Part shown: positions 33,725-42,126 of the stretch, piece by piece
How positions within the stretch are numbered: position 1 is the stretch's first letter
How the letters are laid out: the number at the start of each line of letters is the position of its first letter
From: SURF-13 sp038924245
Lineage (GTDB): Bacteria; Pseudomonadota; Gammaproteobacteria; SURF-13
Assembly: GCA_038924245.1 (NCBI GenBank)
Contig: JBCKVB010000006.1
Coordinates: forward strand, 1 to 46,184
Length of the DNA: 46,184 nt
Direction: 5' to 3'
Program-made: the position numbers and the translations under genes
The notes under the pieces: model-generated
Told to the model about the DNA's origin: nothing
What the model saw: the letters and a program-made list of their open reading frames with translations, nothing else
Database searches by the model: none

Positions 33725-36700
33725 ATGGCACAACAGACCGCTACAGCGACCAGCATCAGCTTCACGCCAGCGACCAACTACCAGGCCAACGCAATCGGCA
33801 CGGTAAAGACCCTCATCGGTAGCGCGACCGCCGTCGGCCAGGACGGTATCACGAGAACGCTGCAGGTCGGCGACAAGGTCTACGCCAACGACCTCATCCA
33901 GACCTCCGCCGCCGGTACGATCATCATTGAATTCGTCAACGGGACGCACATGAATCTGGGTCGGGGCTCCGACAGGTACTGGACCCTGCTGGATAGCGAC
34001 ATGTTCAATCCCGCCCAGGCGACCGGCGAACAAACCGACATCGCGGCCCTGCAGGCCCTGATCGCCGCCGGCGCGGATCCGACTGCGGTGGCCGAGGCGG
34101 CGGCTGCGGGGCCTGCCGGGGCCGGGGCGGGCGATGAAGGCGGCAGCAGCTTCGTGGTGGTGGACCCGACCCTCGACCGGGGCCTGGTGACCAGCGGATT
34201 TGATACGACGGGCATTTCCGTTGAGTTCAACCAGCCGGCAGAGGAACTGGGCATCGTTGATCAGGGTGACCCTATCCCCGAAGAGGGTGACCCCGAAGAG
34301 GGTGACCCCGAAGAGGGTGACCCCGAGGACGACGGCCCGAGCGTGCCGACGCTGACGCTGAACGCGGCGGGTGCCGTGACGCACGACGAATCGGCGGGTA
34401 ACCAGGATAGCGGTACGGCGACCCCGACCGAGGACAACAACGACAACGACGTGCTGGGTACGACGTTGATCACGTTTAACGGGGCTGTGACCACGGTGGA
34501 GGTGGCGGCGCTGTTTGCGGGCATTACGGAGGCCAACGGCGCAACGCCGGGCGATGACCTGGATGTGACGGGCACGGGTCCGCTGGGTTATGCGGCGGGC
34601 ACCGCCTCGGTGGTGACGCTAACGGGCGGCGACTTCGGTGATGACGGCCCGGCGGCGGTGGGATCGGTAACCTACGCGCCGAAGGTGACGGATGGCACCT
34701 ACTCGGGTGTGCGCACGACGGGCGGCACCGACATCTTCCTGTACAACGGGACGGGTGCGAACGCGGGGCTGATCCTGGGCCGGGTGGGCACTGAGGCGTC
34801 GGCGACGCCGGGGGACGACACGGCGATTTCCTCTGGCACCGTAGCCTTTGCGCTGGCGCTTGATCCGGCGACGGGCAAGATATACATGGTGCAGTACCTG
34901 TCGCTACAACAGGCCAACACGACGAGCTTAGACGAGCCGGTTTCGCTGAGCGCCTCGGCGCTGCAGGTGGAGGTGACCTACACCGACGCGGACGGGGACC
35001 CGGCCAGCACAACCTTCTTCAATATCGGCAGCCAGGTCAAGTTCGAGGACGACGGCCCGAGCGTGCCGACGCTGACGCTGAACGCGGCGGGTGCCGTGAC
35101 GCACGACGAATCGGCGGGTAACCAGGATAGCGGTACGGCGACCCCGACCGAGGACAACAACGACAACGACGTGCTGGGTACGACGTTGATCACGTTTAAC
35201 GGGGCTGTGACCACGGTGGAGGTGGCGGCGCTGTTTGCGGGCATTACGGAGGCCAACGGCGCAACGCCGGGCGATGACCTGGATGTGACGGGCACGGGTC
35301 CGCTGGGTTATGCGGCGGGCACCGCCTCGGTGGTGACGCTAACGGGCGGCGACTTCGGTGATGACGGCCCGGCGGCGGTGGGATCGGTAACCTACGCGCC
35401 GAAGGTGACGGATGGCACCTACTCGGGTGTGCGCACGACGGGCGGCACCGACATCTTCCTGTACAACGGGACGGGTGCGAACGCGGGGCTGATCCTGGGC
35501 CGGGTGGGCACTGAGGCGTCGGCGACGCCGGGGGACGACACGGCGATTTCCTCTGGCACCGTAGCCTTTGCGCTGGCGCTTGATCCGGCGACGGGCAAGA
35601 TATACATGGTGCAGTACCTGTCGCTACAACAGGCCAACACGACGAGCTTAGACGAGCCGGTTTCGCTGAGCGCCTCGGCGCTGCAGGTGGAGGTGACCTA
35701 CACCGACGCGGACGGGGACCCGGCCAGCACAACCTTCTTCAATATCGGCAGCCAGGTCAAATTCGAGGACGACGGCCCGAGCATCACCTCGATTGAAAGC
35801 CTGCCCGATCTCGCCAACGCGAGTGACACTCACGATGGCGAGATCGTCGGTTTGGCATTCGGCACGGATGGTGAAGGCAGCTTCAGAATGACCGACTATC
35901 CCAGCTTCGCGGGCATCACGAATACCTTGTCTTTAGACGGCAAGACGCTGACCGCCACTATCAATGGCGACGACAATGCCTACGACAGCGATGATGTCGT
36001 GTTTTACACAGTAGTATTGAACCCCGACAACATCGACGGCCCCTCCTACACCTTCGATCTGGTAACGCCGCAGCCCACCGTGCTGATATCGCTCGATTTT
36101 TCGGAAGCGGGTGGGCCGGAAGAGACGGTCACCTTAACGGTCGGGCCCCACCACAACTCCGTGACTTTCAATGGCCTGCAGTTCGATCCGGACAACGCAT
36201 TTGAACCGATCGATTCGATCGGTAACGGTGTTGATGACATCAATGCGAACAACATTGGTTTCGGCATCGGGAACGGCAATATCGAAGATAACGAAGGTTT
36301 CGCCGTCAGCGTGACTTCGCCCGTCTACGGCATGCAGTTCACAGTGATTGGCCAGGCGGGCAATGTGGATGCCACGACTATCTACTGGGAGGCCAAGGAC
36401 TCGAACGGCGACTTGGTCGATTCCGGCACGATCAGCCTGACCGGTTTGAAGAGTATCGCTCCGTCCCAGGTCGTGAGCATTCAATCGGATGTGGAGTTTA
36501 CCAGCCTCCAGGTGCGGTTTGACCACCCCGATGGCAATGATGTGGTGCGCATCCAGAATTTCAGCCTGATCGACAAGATACCGACCGAGTTGACTTTGGA
36601 CTTCGAAGCCACCGCGACCGACGGTGACGGTGACTCGGTTGCCGCCACCTTCTCCGTCAACTTGGACGGCGTGCCCACGGCGGTGGATGACACTGCCTAT

Positions 36701-38095
36701 GTGACAGAGGGACAGCTCGGCACCACCCCCACCCTGGCGGGCAATGTGCTGGACAACGACGCGGCTGGCGTTGATGGTTGGGAGGACCCTGCGCTGGTGT
36801 CTGTCACTTACGGCCTAGTTGGTGATGATGACTACTTCACACACACCTTCACGGCGGCGGAGGACGAGGTTACGATCACTCTGGGGACGGCGGGCACGGT
36901 CGCCATCAAGGGGGACGGAAGCTATGAATACACCCCCAGTGATGAGTATGTCGCCAATCCGCTGATCGTCAACCTCGACTACACCGCGCAGGACACCGAT
37001 GGCTCGCGCAGCAGCGCGGTGCTGCGTCTGGGCATTGCCGACAGTAGTGAAGTGTTTGCCTACGATAATGCTAATCAGGCGGCGGTTGAGCCGGGTGAGA
37101 CGACCACGACAACGCTGGCAAATTTTTCCGATACCACCAACGATGCCGATTCGGGTGCAGGCTACAACCCGTGGGTGTTTGACATATCCGCGCCCGGCAT
37201 CAGTGTCACAACCACCACCTCGTCTATCGTCAACGTTGCTGATGATAAATGGGGACGCAGCGGCACGGATGTAGTCGTGCAAAGTAGCCAACTTGAGGTC
37301 AGAGACACCAGTGGAATCACAGGCAGCGCCAAGGTCGTCACACCGACCTTTGAAGTGGCTGCAGGCTCCACGGCTACCGTAAGTTTCGACTTGGATGTCG
37401 AAGGTTCCAAGTTCAACACCGGTGATACCTTTGACTGGACGTTGTACAAGTGGGACGGCGACAGTTGGGAGGTGGCGCTGTCGGGCAGCCACAACTCGTC
37501 ATCTGACACGACGGTTACGACGAGTTCGGTCGACTCAGGAAAATACCGCCTGTATTTTGAATCGACTGATAACACAGCCTCATCTGTTGATCGTCAGAAT
37601 GTCCGGGTGGACAATATTAAGTTGACAACCACGACTGCCACAACCACTCAGGTGGCCACCGGCAACGTGCTCACCGACGCCAACACCTACATTGCCAGCA
37701 CCGATCTCTGGGGTGCGGTGGACGACAAGGGTACGGAAGGCGCCACGCTGTCGATCTGGACCTGGGACGGCACGAACTACGCGTACGTGGACACCACAAT
37801 GGTGGGCTTCGCTGTCGCCGGGCTATACGGCAGTTTGCTCATCAAGAACGATGGCTCCTACACCTATACGCCGGAGGCCGATCTGGACAATGTCGGCGAG
37901 CAGGATGTTTTCAGCTACAAGCTGACCCAGCCCGATGGTGACGCCGACACCGCCAACCTGGTCATCAAGATCGGCGACAGCGCCTACGTCGCGCCGACCC
38001 CGATCGATGCTGCCCCCCCTCACGGGCACCAGCGGCGACGATGTGATCCTGGGCGGCGCTGGCAACGATACGCTGACCGGTGGCTCCGGCAATGA
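33725..38095 (+). CDS. LapA-like RTX adhesin, main frame (frameshifted before its RTX tail)
   Basis: The start is at 33725, preceded by GGAGA. Residues 1-115 form a retention module (AIGTVKTLIGSATAVGQDG, LQALIAAGADPT). AAAAG at 125-129 matches the di-alanine site cut by LapG-type proteases. An acidic EEGDP repeat leads into two 240-residue T1SS-143-like repeats. Further extracellular beta domains follow, including tandem-95/cadherin-like segments (AVDDTAYVTEGQLG, YTPEADLDNVGEQD). At a run of seven C (38013-38019) the frame shifts and ends at 38095 in unrelated residues; the RTX repeats continue in the next frame. Removing one C would give a single protein of about 1623 residues. It is exported by a type I system and probably held in the outer membrane to mediate biofilm attachment. 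Confidence 0.88.
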   Translation: MAQQTATATSISFTPATNYQANAIGTVKTLIGSATAVGQDGITRTLQVGDKVYANDLIQTSAAGTIIIEFVNGTHMNLGRGSDRYWTLLDSDMFNPAQATGEQTDIAALQALIAAGADPTAVAEAAAAGPAGAGAGDEGGSSFVVVDPTLDRGLVTSGFDTTGISVEFNQPAEELGIVDQGDPIPEEGDPEEGDPEEGDPEDDGPSVPTLTLNAAGAVTHDESAGNQDSGTATPTEDNNDNDVLGTTLITFNGAVTTVEVAALFAGITEANGATPGDDLDVTGTGPLGYAAGTASVVTLTGGDFGDDGPAAVGSVTYAPKVTDGTYSGVRTTGGTDIFLYNGTGANAGLILGRVGTEASATPGDDTAISSGTVAFALALDPATGKIYMVQYLSLQQANTTSLDEPVSLSASALQVEVTYTDADGDPASTTFFNIGSQVKFEDDGPSVPTLTLNAAGAVTHDESAGNQDSGTATPTEDNNDNDVLGTTLITFNGAVTTVEVAALFAGITEANGATPGDDLDVTGTGPLGYAAGTASVVTLTGGDFGDDGPAAVGSVTYAPKVTDGTYSGVRTTGGTDIFLYNGTGANAGLILGRVGTEASATPGDDTAISSGTVAFALALDPATGKIYMVQYLSLQQANTTSLDEPVSLSASALQVEVTYTDADGDPASTTFFNIGSQVKFEDDGPSITSIESLPDLANASDTHDGEIVGLAFGTDGEGSFRMTDYPSFAGITNTLSLDGKTLTATINGDDNAYDSDDVVFYTVVLNPDNIDGPSYTFDLVTPQPTVLISLDFSEAGGPEETVTLTVGPHHNSVTFNGLQFDPDNAFEPIDSIGNGVDDINANNIGFGIGNGNIEDNEGFAVSVTSPVYGMQFTVIGQAGNVDATTIYWEAKDSNGDLVDSGTISLTGLKSIAPSQVVSIQSDVEFTSLQVRFDHPDGNDVVRIQNFSLIDKIPTELTLDFEATATDGDGDSVAATFSVNLDGVPTAVDDTAYVTEGQLGTTPTLAGNVLDNDAAGVDGWEDPALVSVTYGLVGDDDYFTHTFTAAEDEVTITLGTAGTVAIKGDGSYEYTPSDEYVANPLIVNLDYTAQDTDGSRSSAVLRLGIADSSEVFAYDNANQAAVEPGETTTTTLANFSDTTNDADSGAGYNPWVFDISAPGISVTTTTSSIVNVADDKWGRSGTDVVVQSSQLEVRDTSGITGSAKVVTPTFEVAAGSTATVSFDLDVEGSKFNTGDTFDWTLYKWDGDSWEVALSGSHNSSSDTTVTTSSVDSGKYRLYFESTDNTASSVDRQNVRVDNIKLTTTTATTTQVATGNVLTDANTYIASTDLWGAVDDKGTEGATLSIWTWDGTNYAYVDTTMVGFAVAGLYGSLLIKNDGSYTYTPEADLDNVGEQDVFSYKLTQPDGDADTANLVIKIGDSAYVAPTPIDAAPPHGHQRRRCDPGRRWQRYADRWLRQ
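34276..34320. repeat. Three 15-bp tandem repeats encoding EEGDP
   Basis: CCCCGAAGAGGGTGA occurs three times in a row, then CCCCGAGG. In-frame copy-number change would alter the acidic linker length without a frameshift. Confidence 0.85.
34324..35763. repeat. Two near-identical 720-bp tandem repeats in the adhesin
   Basis: 34324-35043 and 35044-35763 are identical except 35041 G versus 35761 A, a synonymous Lys codon change. A third unit begins (GAGGACGACGGCCCGAGC, 35765-35782) and then diverges. Each encodes a 240-residue adhesin repeat. The near-identity implies recent duplication or ongoing homogenisation. Confidence 0.95.
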
Positions 38096-38597
38096 CCATC
38101 TGGAAGGCGGCGATGGCGATGACAGCTTGCTCGGCGGCGCCGACAACGACATCCTGCTCGGCGGCGCTGGCAACGACATCCTGAACGGCGGCGCTGGCAA
38201 CGACATCCTGAACGGCGGCGATGACGATGACATCCTGATCGGTGGCGGCGGCAATGACATCCTTACCGGTGGAACGGGCAATGACACGTTCGTCTTCAAG
38301 TACGCCGATCTGTCTCCGGGCGGTGATCAGATCACTGATTTTGAACTGGGAGCAGGCAAGGATGTATTGGATATCAGTGACTTGTTAGCTGGTGCAGGTA
38401 TTGACGAGGCCGACTTCCTGCTAAATCCGGACAGCTATCTGATTGCGACTCCGAGTGGAAGCGATACGGTAATAACGTTCGATGCAGATGGAGTAGGGGT
38501 GGGAGCCGCTGCTGTGCCTTTGGTGACACTGCAGAGCGTGAGTACCGACATCGCGACACTGCTAGGCACGAACAACCAGATCGACTACACCGTTTAA
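37935..38597 (+). CDS. RTX repeats and C-terminal secretion signal of the adhesin (second frame)
   Basis: The real continuation begins after the C-tract (about 38019) with LTGTSGDDVILGGAGNDTL. Nine glycine-rich Ca-binding nonapeptides follow (GGAGNDTLT to GGTGNDTFV). Next comes DQITDFELGAGKDVLDISDL and a C-terminal type I secretion signal (DTVITFDADG, LVTLQSVSTDIATLLG) ending at 38597. An ATG at 37935 opens this frame but the codons before 38019 are out of phase with the adhesin. Without this part the upstream protein could not be exported by the ABC system. Confidence 0.85.
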   Translation: MVTPTPPTWSSRSATAPTSRRPRSMLPPLTGTSGDDVILGGAGNDTLTGGSGNDHLEGGDGDDSLLGGADNDILLGGAGNDILNGGAGNDILNGGDDDDILIGGGGNDILTGGTGNDTFVFKYADLSPGGDQITDFELGAGKDVLDISDLLAGAGIDEADFLLNPDSYLIATPSGSDTVITFDADGVGVGAAAVPLVTLQSVSTDIATLLGTNNQIDYTV

Positions 38598-38610
38598 GTT
38601 GATGCGATAA

Positions 38611-38636
38611 CGGCCCGGGGCGACACCCCCGGGCCG
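38611..38636 (+). terminator. Strong hairpin after the adhesin gene
   Basis: A perfect 10-bp stem CGGCCCGGGG/CCCCGGGCCG with a 6-nt loop starts 13 nt after the adhesin stop. There is no T-tract, so it may attenuate or stabilise rather than terminate. Only its right arm is kept in the second copy near 41013. Confidence 0.6.
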
Positions 38637-39068
38637 TGCGTAAGAGGATAAGGAAACATGGGTACTGAACAGGACAAGACGGCAACACCCAAAGACGAGG
38701 GCGCGCCCGCCGCGCTCGCGCACGATGACATTCTGTCGGGCGAGTCGCTGGCGCTGCCCGCCGTTGCGGCGGGCGAGCCGGTGCCGGAGGCGCAGGCCGC
38801 CATTCCGGGGCTGGAGGACGTGCTGAGCTCGGGCGAGGAGGGTTTCGCCGGCGGGCTGCTCACCTTCGACAGCGAGAGCAACCCCGGCAACACGATTGTC
38901 CGCGTCACCTTCGAAGGCGACGCGGCGCGTAATGCTTACGAAGTGGCCACCCTGCCGGGCGTCTTCCCCGACCTCAACAGCCTGCTCGGCCTGCTCGGCC
39001 ACGACGGCGGCCACCACACCTGAACCAGCACGGTCATTTCCCGTGGCATATACCCCCAGTAGCAAGTA
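38625..39068. repeat. 444-bp direct repeat, copy 1
   Basis: Matches 41012-41455 along its whole length with no difference that I can see. It spans the right arm of the hairpin, the leader, the whole small gene and about 45 bp after it. Confidence 0.93.
38658..39023 (+). CDS. Small acidic protein resembling a type I secretion tail, copy 1
   Basis: 121 residues, preceded by AAGGA. The N-terminal half is acidic and low-complexity (EQDKTATPKDEG, PGLEDVLSSGEEG). The C-terminal half reads NTIVRVTFEGDAARNAYEVA followed by TLPGVFPDLNSLLGLLG. This follows the same pattern as the adhesin C-terminus (DTVITFDADG...LVTLQSVSTDIATLLG), so it looks like a stand-alone secretion signal. There are no RTX repeats and no Sec signal. 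It follows the adhesin by 60 bp. It could be a secreted accessory protein or a tail cassette for recombination; I know of no named family. Confidence 0.7.
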   Translation: MGTEQDKTATPKDEGAPAALAHDDILSGESLALPAVAAGEPVPEAQAAIPGLEDVLSSGEEGFAGGLLTFDSESNPGNTIVRVTFEGDAARNAYEVATLPGVFPDLNSLLGLLGHDGGHHT

Positions 39069-39150
39069 ACAGAAATGGCATGGTTCATGCCTAAGTTGAT
39101 AACAAACGGCTATGTCTGGCAGTTTGCATGCTAAGACAACTTAATATTGA

Positions 39151-39178
39151 ATAATGATGTAAAATTACACATCATTAT
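39151..39178. promoter_or_regulatory. 10-bp perfect dyad, possible operator
   Basis: ATAATGATGT and ACATCATTAT flank an 8-nt spacer, about 70 bp upstream of a two-gene unit. AT-rich operators of this kind are common in toxin-antitoxin and other autoregulated pairs. Confidence 0.5.
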
Positions 39179-39247
39179 GGGGTGTCTAGTTAGGCCTCCG
39201 AAAACCATGGTATTGACGATGGTGGCCGGGTTTGTCACCATGAATTC

Positions 39248-39487
39248 ATGCACTTTGAAATCCTCGGCGAAATTACGCACCCAGAAACCTTCGCCGTCGG
39301 CTCTTCTATCCGCGAAGTTGCGCGCCTCAGAAAGCTATACGGCAAGGGGCGCTGGCGTAAGCGCAAAGGCATCGCCCGCGTCCGGCTCGGAGATGGGTTT
39401 GTTCATCTCGCTGAAGTTCACTGGTACGAGGCATCGGGTATCGGAAAGAAAGAGTTCAAGATTAAACGGTTCATTGAAGGGTTCTGA
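39248..39487 (+). CDS. Conserved small hypothetical protein
   Basis: 79 residues, basic and compact: MHFEILGEITHPETFAVGSS, KLYGKGRWRKRKGIARVRL, EVHWYEASGIGKKEFKIKR. Proteins of this type occur widely in proteobacteria beside a second small gene, as here. No enzymatic motif or helix-turn-helix is visible. The stop and the next start are 2 bp apart, so the two form an operon. A toxin-antitoxin function is possible but unproven. Confidence 0.6.
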   Translation: MHFEILGEITHPETFAVGSSIREVARLRKLYGKGRWRKRKGIARVRLGDGFVHLAEVHWYEASGIGKKEFKIKRFIEGF

Positions 39488-39489
39488 AA

Positions 39490-39717
39490 ATGCGTAAACC
39501 AAGCCAACAAATGATGGTTTGCTTAAATAACGAGGGTTATGAAGCTTCGTTGGAAAAGCGAAAGCTCTACGTCGCACTTGCCGACGACGAGGCGGCAAAG
39601 CACAAGCTGATCCGCGTCGTTGATGAATCCGGCGAAGACTATCTTTACCCAGCCAGCTTCTTTTCAGTTGTCGAACTGCCCCCGCGCATCCGGCGTGCGG
39701 TGCTTCAAGCGGCCTAA
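39490..39717 (+). CDS. Conserved small hypothetical protein, partner of the upstream gene
   Basis: 75 residues: MVCLNNEGYEASLEKRKLYV, then DESGEDYLYPASFFSVVELP. It resembles small acidic-basic beta proteins often encoded with the 79-residue protein before it. The function is unknown. Confidence 0.6.
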   Translation: MRKPSQQMMVCLNNEGYEASLEKRKLYVALADDEAAKHKLIRVVDESGEDYLYPASFFSVVELPPRIRRAVLQAA

Positions 39718-39762
39718 CATCACAGCCGGTAGCCCGGATGGAGTGGAATCCGGTCTACAGGG

Positions 39763-40672
39763 TCAGATACCGTCTTGAATTGCAAGTGCTGAGTGATTGA
39801 AATTTGCATCAAAGGGTTGTCCTGATTTAATGATCCCGTAAATCAAATGTGCCAGCTTGCGCATGACCGCCCCCACTACGGCCTTGGGGGCTAACCCTGT
39901 CGTACTGAGTCGATCACCGAAAACTTTTAGCACGGGGTTGTGCCACCTGGCCACCAAACCCGGCATATACAACGCGCGGCGCAACTCGCTGTGTCCGGTA
40001 CGACTCATCATCGTTCTGCCCTTGACGGAACTGCCTGACAAGCGTTGTCGCGGCGTGACGCCAATGAAAGCCGCCAACGCCTTGGCATTAGTAAAGCGCC
40101 GTACGTCACCCGCATAAGCCAATACCTTAGCCACCGTGACGTCACCAATGCCAGGTATGCTGCCGAGCAATTCGGCATCGTGCTTGAGATCGGGGTGTCG
40201 GTCGATATGGTCATTGATGTCGCGCGTAAGCTGCTCAATTTTGTTGTTGAGCCAGTCCAGATGGATTTGGACATCTTGTATCAAGTGCGTTTGCCCACTC
40301 GCCAAATACGCCTCCATGCGGTTACTTTCCTGCTGACACATCTCCTTGAGTGCTTGCAGGCGATCTACCCAGCCGCGTAATTCACGCCGCGCAACGGGTG
40401 GGGGCGTCCACAGGCTGGGACGCATCGCGACACAGAATCGTGCCAGCAATGCGGCATCGGCCCGATCTGTTTTGTTGCGCGCGAGTTCGCTTTGGGCAAA
40501 GCCTTTGATACGGGCCGGATTCACCACGCTCGACTAGCCATTCTGCAAAAGCTTTATGGCCTGATGGCGTGTTGTCAAATACCTTGGTTTTGATTTTGCT
40601 GTTGATGAGTAATGCTATGTCGAATTTACGCTTGGCCACATCAATGCCAACTACACAGGCTATTTCGTTCAT
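39763..40672 (-). pseudogene. IS110-family transposase, internally deleted and frameshifted
   Basis: The 5' part (from 40672) reads IACVVGIDVAKRKFDIALLI, with the first Asp of the DEDD RuvC-like domain, up to AEWLVERG. At about 40530 the sequence jumps, in another frame, to VVNPARIKGFAQSELARNKT and DRADAALLARF, then runs to the Transposase_20 domain (LLGSIPGIGDVTVAKVLAYA). Roughly 35-40 residues including the catalytic Glu are missing. The element cannot be active. The serine-containing C-terminal region (SGSSVKGR) remains. It lies between the two 444-bp repeats. Confidence 0.85.
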
Positions 40673-40940
40673 CGTTCGTACCTTCCTCGTATGCAGGCTC
40701 TAGCTGGCTGGCAGCGTGGCCCAAGTTACCGTTCGGTCTAATTGAACGAGAAATGGGCCGCAGCACCTATCTGACCCACAGGCTCTTGCGCCTAAAGTCT
40801 AGCCGGTGTCTTGCGGCCCAGCCTGCTCAACACCTCTATTGCAGTGCATTTCGCCGACAGCGTCAATATACGAGGTCTAGCTTAATAGCATCTAATACTA
40901 CGAAGATAGACCTGACCACAGCCTCTAGTTATTCCAGGGT
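40673..40940 (-). ncRNA. Non-coding left end of IS110, possible bridge RNA region
   Basis: About 270 bp without a gene precede the transposase start, a typical place for the structured bridge RNA of IS110 elements. Nested pairing is visible: GGCCCA (40718-40723) with TGGGCC (40754-40759), and inside it CGTTC (40730-40734) with GAACG (40744-40748), leaving internal loops. The assignment is inferred from element architecture. Confidence 0.35.
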
Positions 40941-41011
40941 GTGACCGGGGTGAGTCTCAGCACGCTACTGACGAACGGGAACATTGATACAACGCCGTAA
41001 TGCAGGTGCCG

Positions 41012-41455
41012 ACCCCCGGGCCGTGCGTAAGAGGATAAGGAAACATGGGTACTGAACAGGACAAGACGGCAACACCCAAAGACGAGGGCGCGCCCGCCGC
41101 GCTCGCGCACGATGACATTCTGTCGGGCGAGTCGCTGGCGCTGCCCGCCGTTGCGGCGGGCGAGCCGGTGCCGGAGGCGCAGGCCGCCATTCCGGGGCTG
41201 GAGGACGTGCTGAGCTCGGGCGAGGAGGGTTTCGCCGGCGGGCTGCTCACCTTCGACAGCGAGAGCAACCCCGGCAACACGATTGTCCGCGTCACCTTCG
41301 AAGGCGACGCGGCGCGTAATGCTTACGAAGTGGCCACCCTGCCGGGCGTCTTCCCCGACCTCAACAGCCTGCTCGGCCTGCTCGGCCACGACGGCGGCCA
41401 CCACACCTGAACCAGCACGGTCATTTCCCGTGGCATATACCCCCAGTAGCAAGTA
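41012..41455. repeat. 444-bp direct repeat, copy 2
   Basis: Second copy of 38625-39068. The flanks differ on both sides, so duplication boundaries are sharp. The small-gene reading frame is intact. Confidence 0.93.
41045..41410 (+). CDS. Small acidic protein resembling a type I secretion tail, copy 2
   Basis: Encodes the same 121 residues as the gene at 38658, with the same leader and AAGGA ribosome site. Here it is not downstream of an adhesin but after an IS110 remnant and before vapBC (opposite strand). The absence of divergence points to a recent duplication. Whether it is expressed depends on a promoter within or left of the repeat. Confidence 0.7.
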   Translation: MGTEQDKTATPKDEGAPAALAHDDILSGESLALPAVAAGEPVPEAQAAIPGLEDVLSSGEEGFAGGLLTFDSESNPGNTIVRVTFEGDAARNAYEVATLPGVFPDLNSLLGLLGHDGGHHT

Positions 41456-41480
41456 TTGGGGTTTGAGGTTGGCTGGGAAG

Positions 41481-41891
41481 TCAAGGCTCCAACCAGTTTT
41501 CGAGCTTGAGACCGGGAATTCTGGAGAATTCGCCCATGTTATCGGTAACCAGCGTGAGCCCCTGCGACAGCGCGTGGGCGGCAATCATATTGTCGTTCGC
41601 GCCGATGGGTGTGCCAGCCTTCTCCAGCGCTGCGCGAATTTCGCCATACTTCTGGTCGGCGTCCTCTTCCAGCGGTAGCACATTGATTGTTGTCAGCAAC
41701 TGCCCGATTCTCTCCGACAGGACGGGCGCCCCTTTCTTCGCCGCGCCATAGCGCAGTTCACAGGCAACCACGATGCTGGTGCAAACCGCATCTTCGCTTA
41801 CGGTGGCGATGCGGCGGGCGACAATACCTGTCGGGTGCTTGATGAGATCAGATAAAATGTTGGTATCGAGCAGGTAGCTATGGCCGGCCAT
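41481..41891 (-). CDS. vapC: VapC-type PIN-domain toxin
   Basis: 136 residues, PIN endoribonuclease. The acidic residues are in place: YLLDTNILSDLI, CELRYGAAKKG, GANDNMIAAHAL and TLVTDNMGEFSRI. Family members cut initiator tRNA or rRNA. It begins 1 bp after the vapB stop. It is the only toxin in this island with an intact full-length frame. Confidence 0.92.
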   Translation of the reverse strand: MAGHSYLLDTNILSDLIKHPTGIVARRIATVSEDAVCTSIVVACELRYGAAKKGAPVLSERIGQLLTTINVLPLEEDADQKYGEIRAALEKAGTPIGANDNMIAAHALSQGLTLVTDNMGEFSRIPGLKLENWLEP

Positions 41892-41892
41892 C

Positions 41893-42126
41893 TCAAATGT
41901 CCACAGGTTCGGGAGGCAAATCCTCTATTTTGGGGAAATCCTCTTCGATCGGCTCCCACGTGGCGAGCAGAACCCGCAGCGAGCGATGTTGAACCGGTTC
42001 GATAATCAAGCGGTCGCCCTCCTTGCGCAAAATGGCCTCATTGCCCGCCAGCTCGAACTCGCGGGGAATACGTAGCGCTTGGTTGCGACCGTTTTTAAAC
42101 AGGCGTACGTGGCGTTCGGTGAGCAT
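41893..42126 (-). CDS. vapB: VapB-type AbrB-fold antitoxin
   Basis: 77 residues: an N-terminal swapped-hairpin AbrB domain (RHVRLFKNGRNQALRIPREF) that binds DNA, then a C-terminal toxin-binding tail rich in Pro and acidic residues (EEDFPKIEDLPPEPVDI). It forms an operon with vapC and probably represses its own promoter. Confidence 0.92.
   Translation of the reverse strand: MLTERHVRLFKNGRNQALRIPREFELAGNEAILRKEGDRLIIEPVQHRSLRVLLATWEPIEEDFPKIEDLPPEPVDI

Noticed and set aside
34524..35012. Minus-strand frames repeated twice inside the adhesin
   Set aside because: They appear twice only because the coding strand is duplicated; Pro/Arg/Ser-rich and without motifs.
39763..40672. Active IS110 that produced the 444-bp duplication
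   Set aside because: The transposase lacks a catalytic residue and is frameshifted, and IS110 does not normally create long direct repeats; homologous recombination is more likely.
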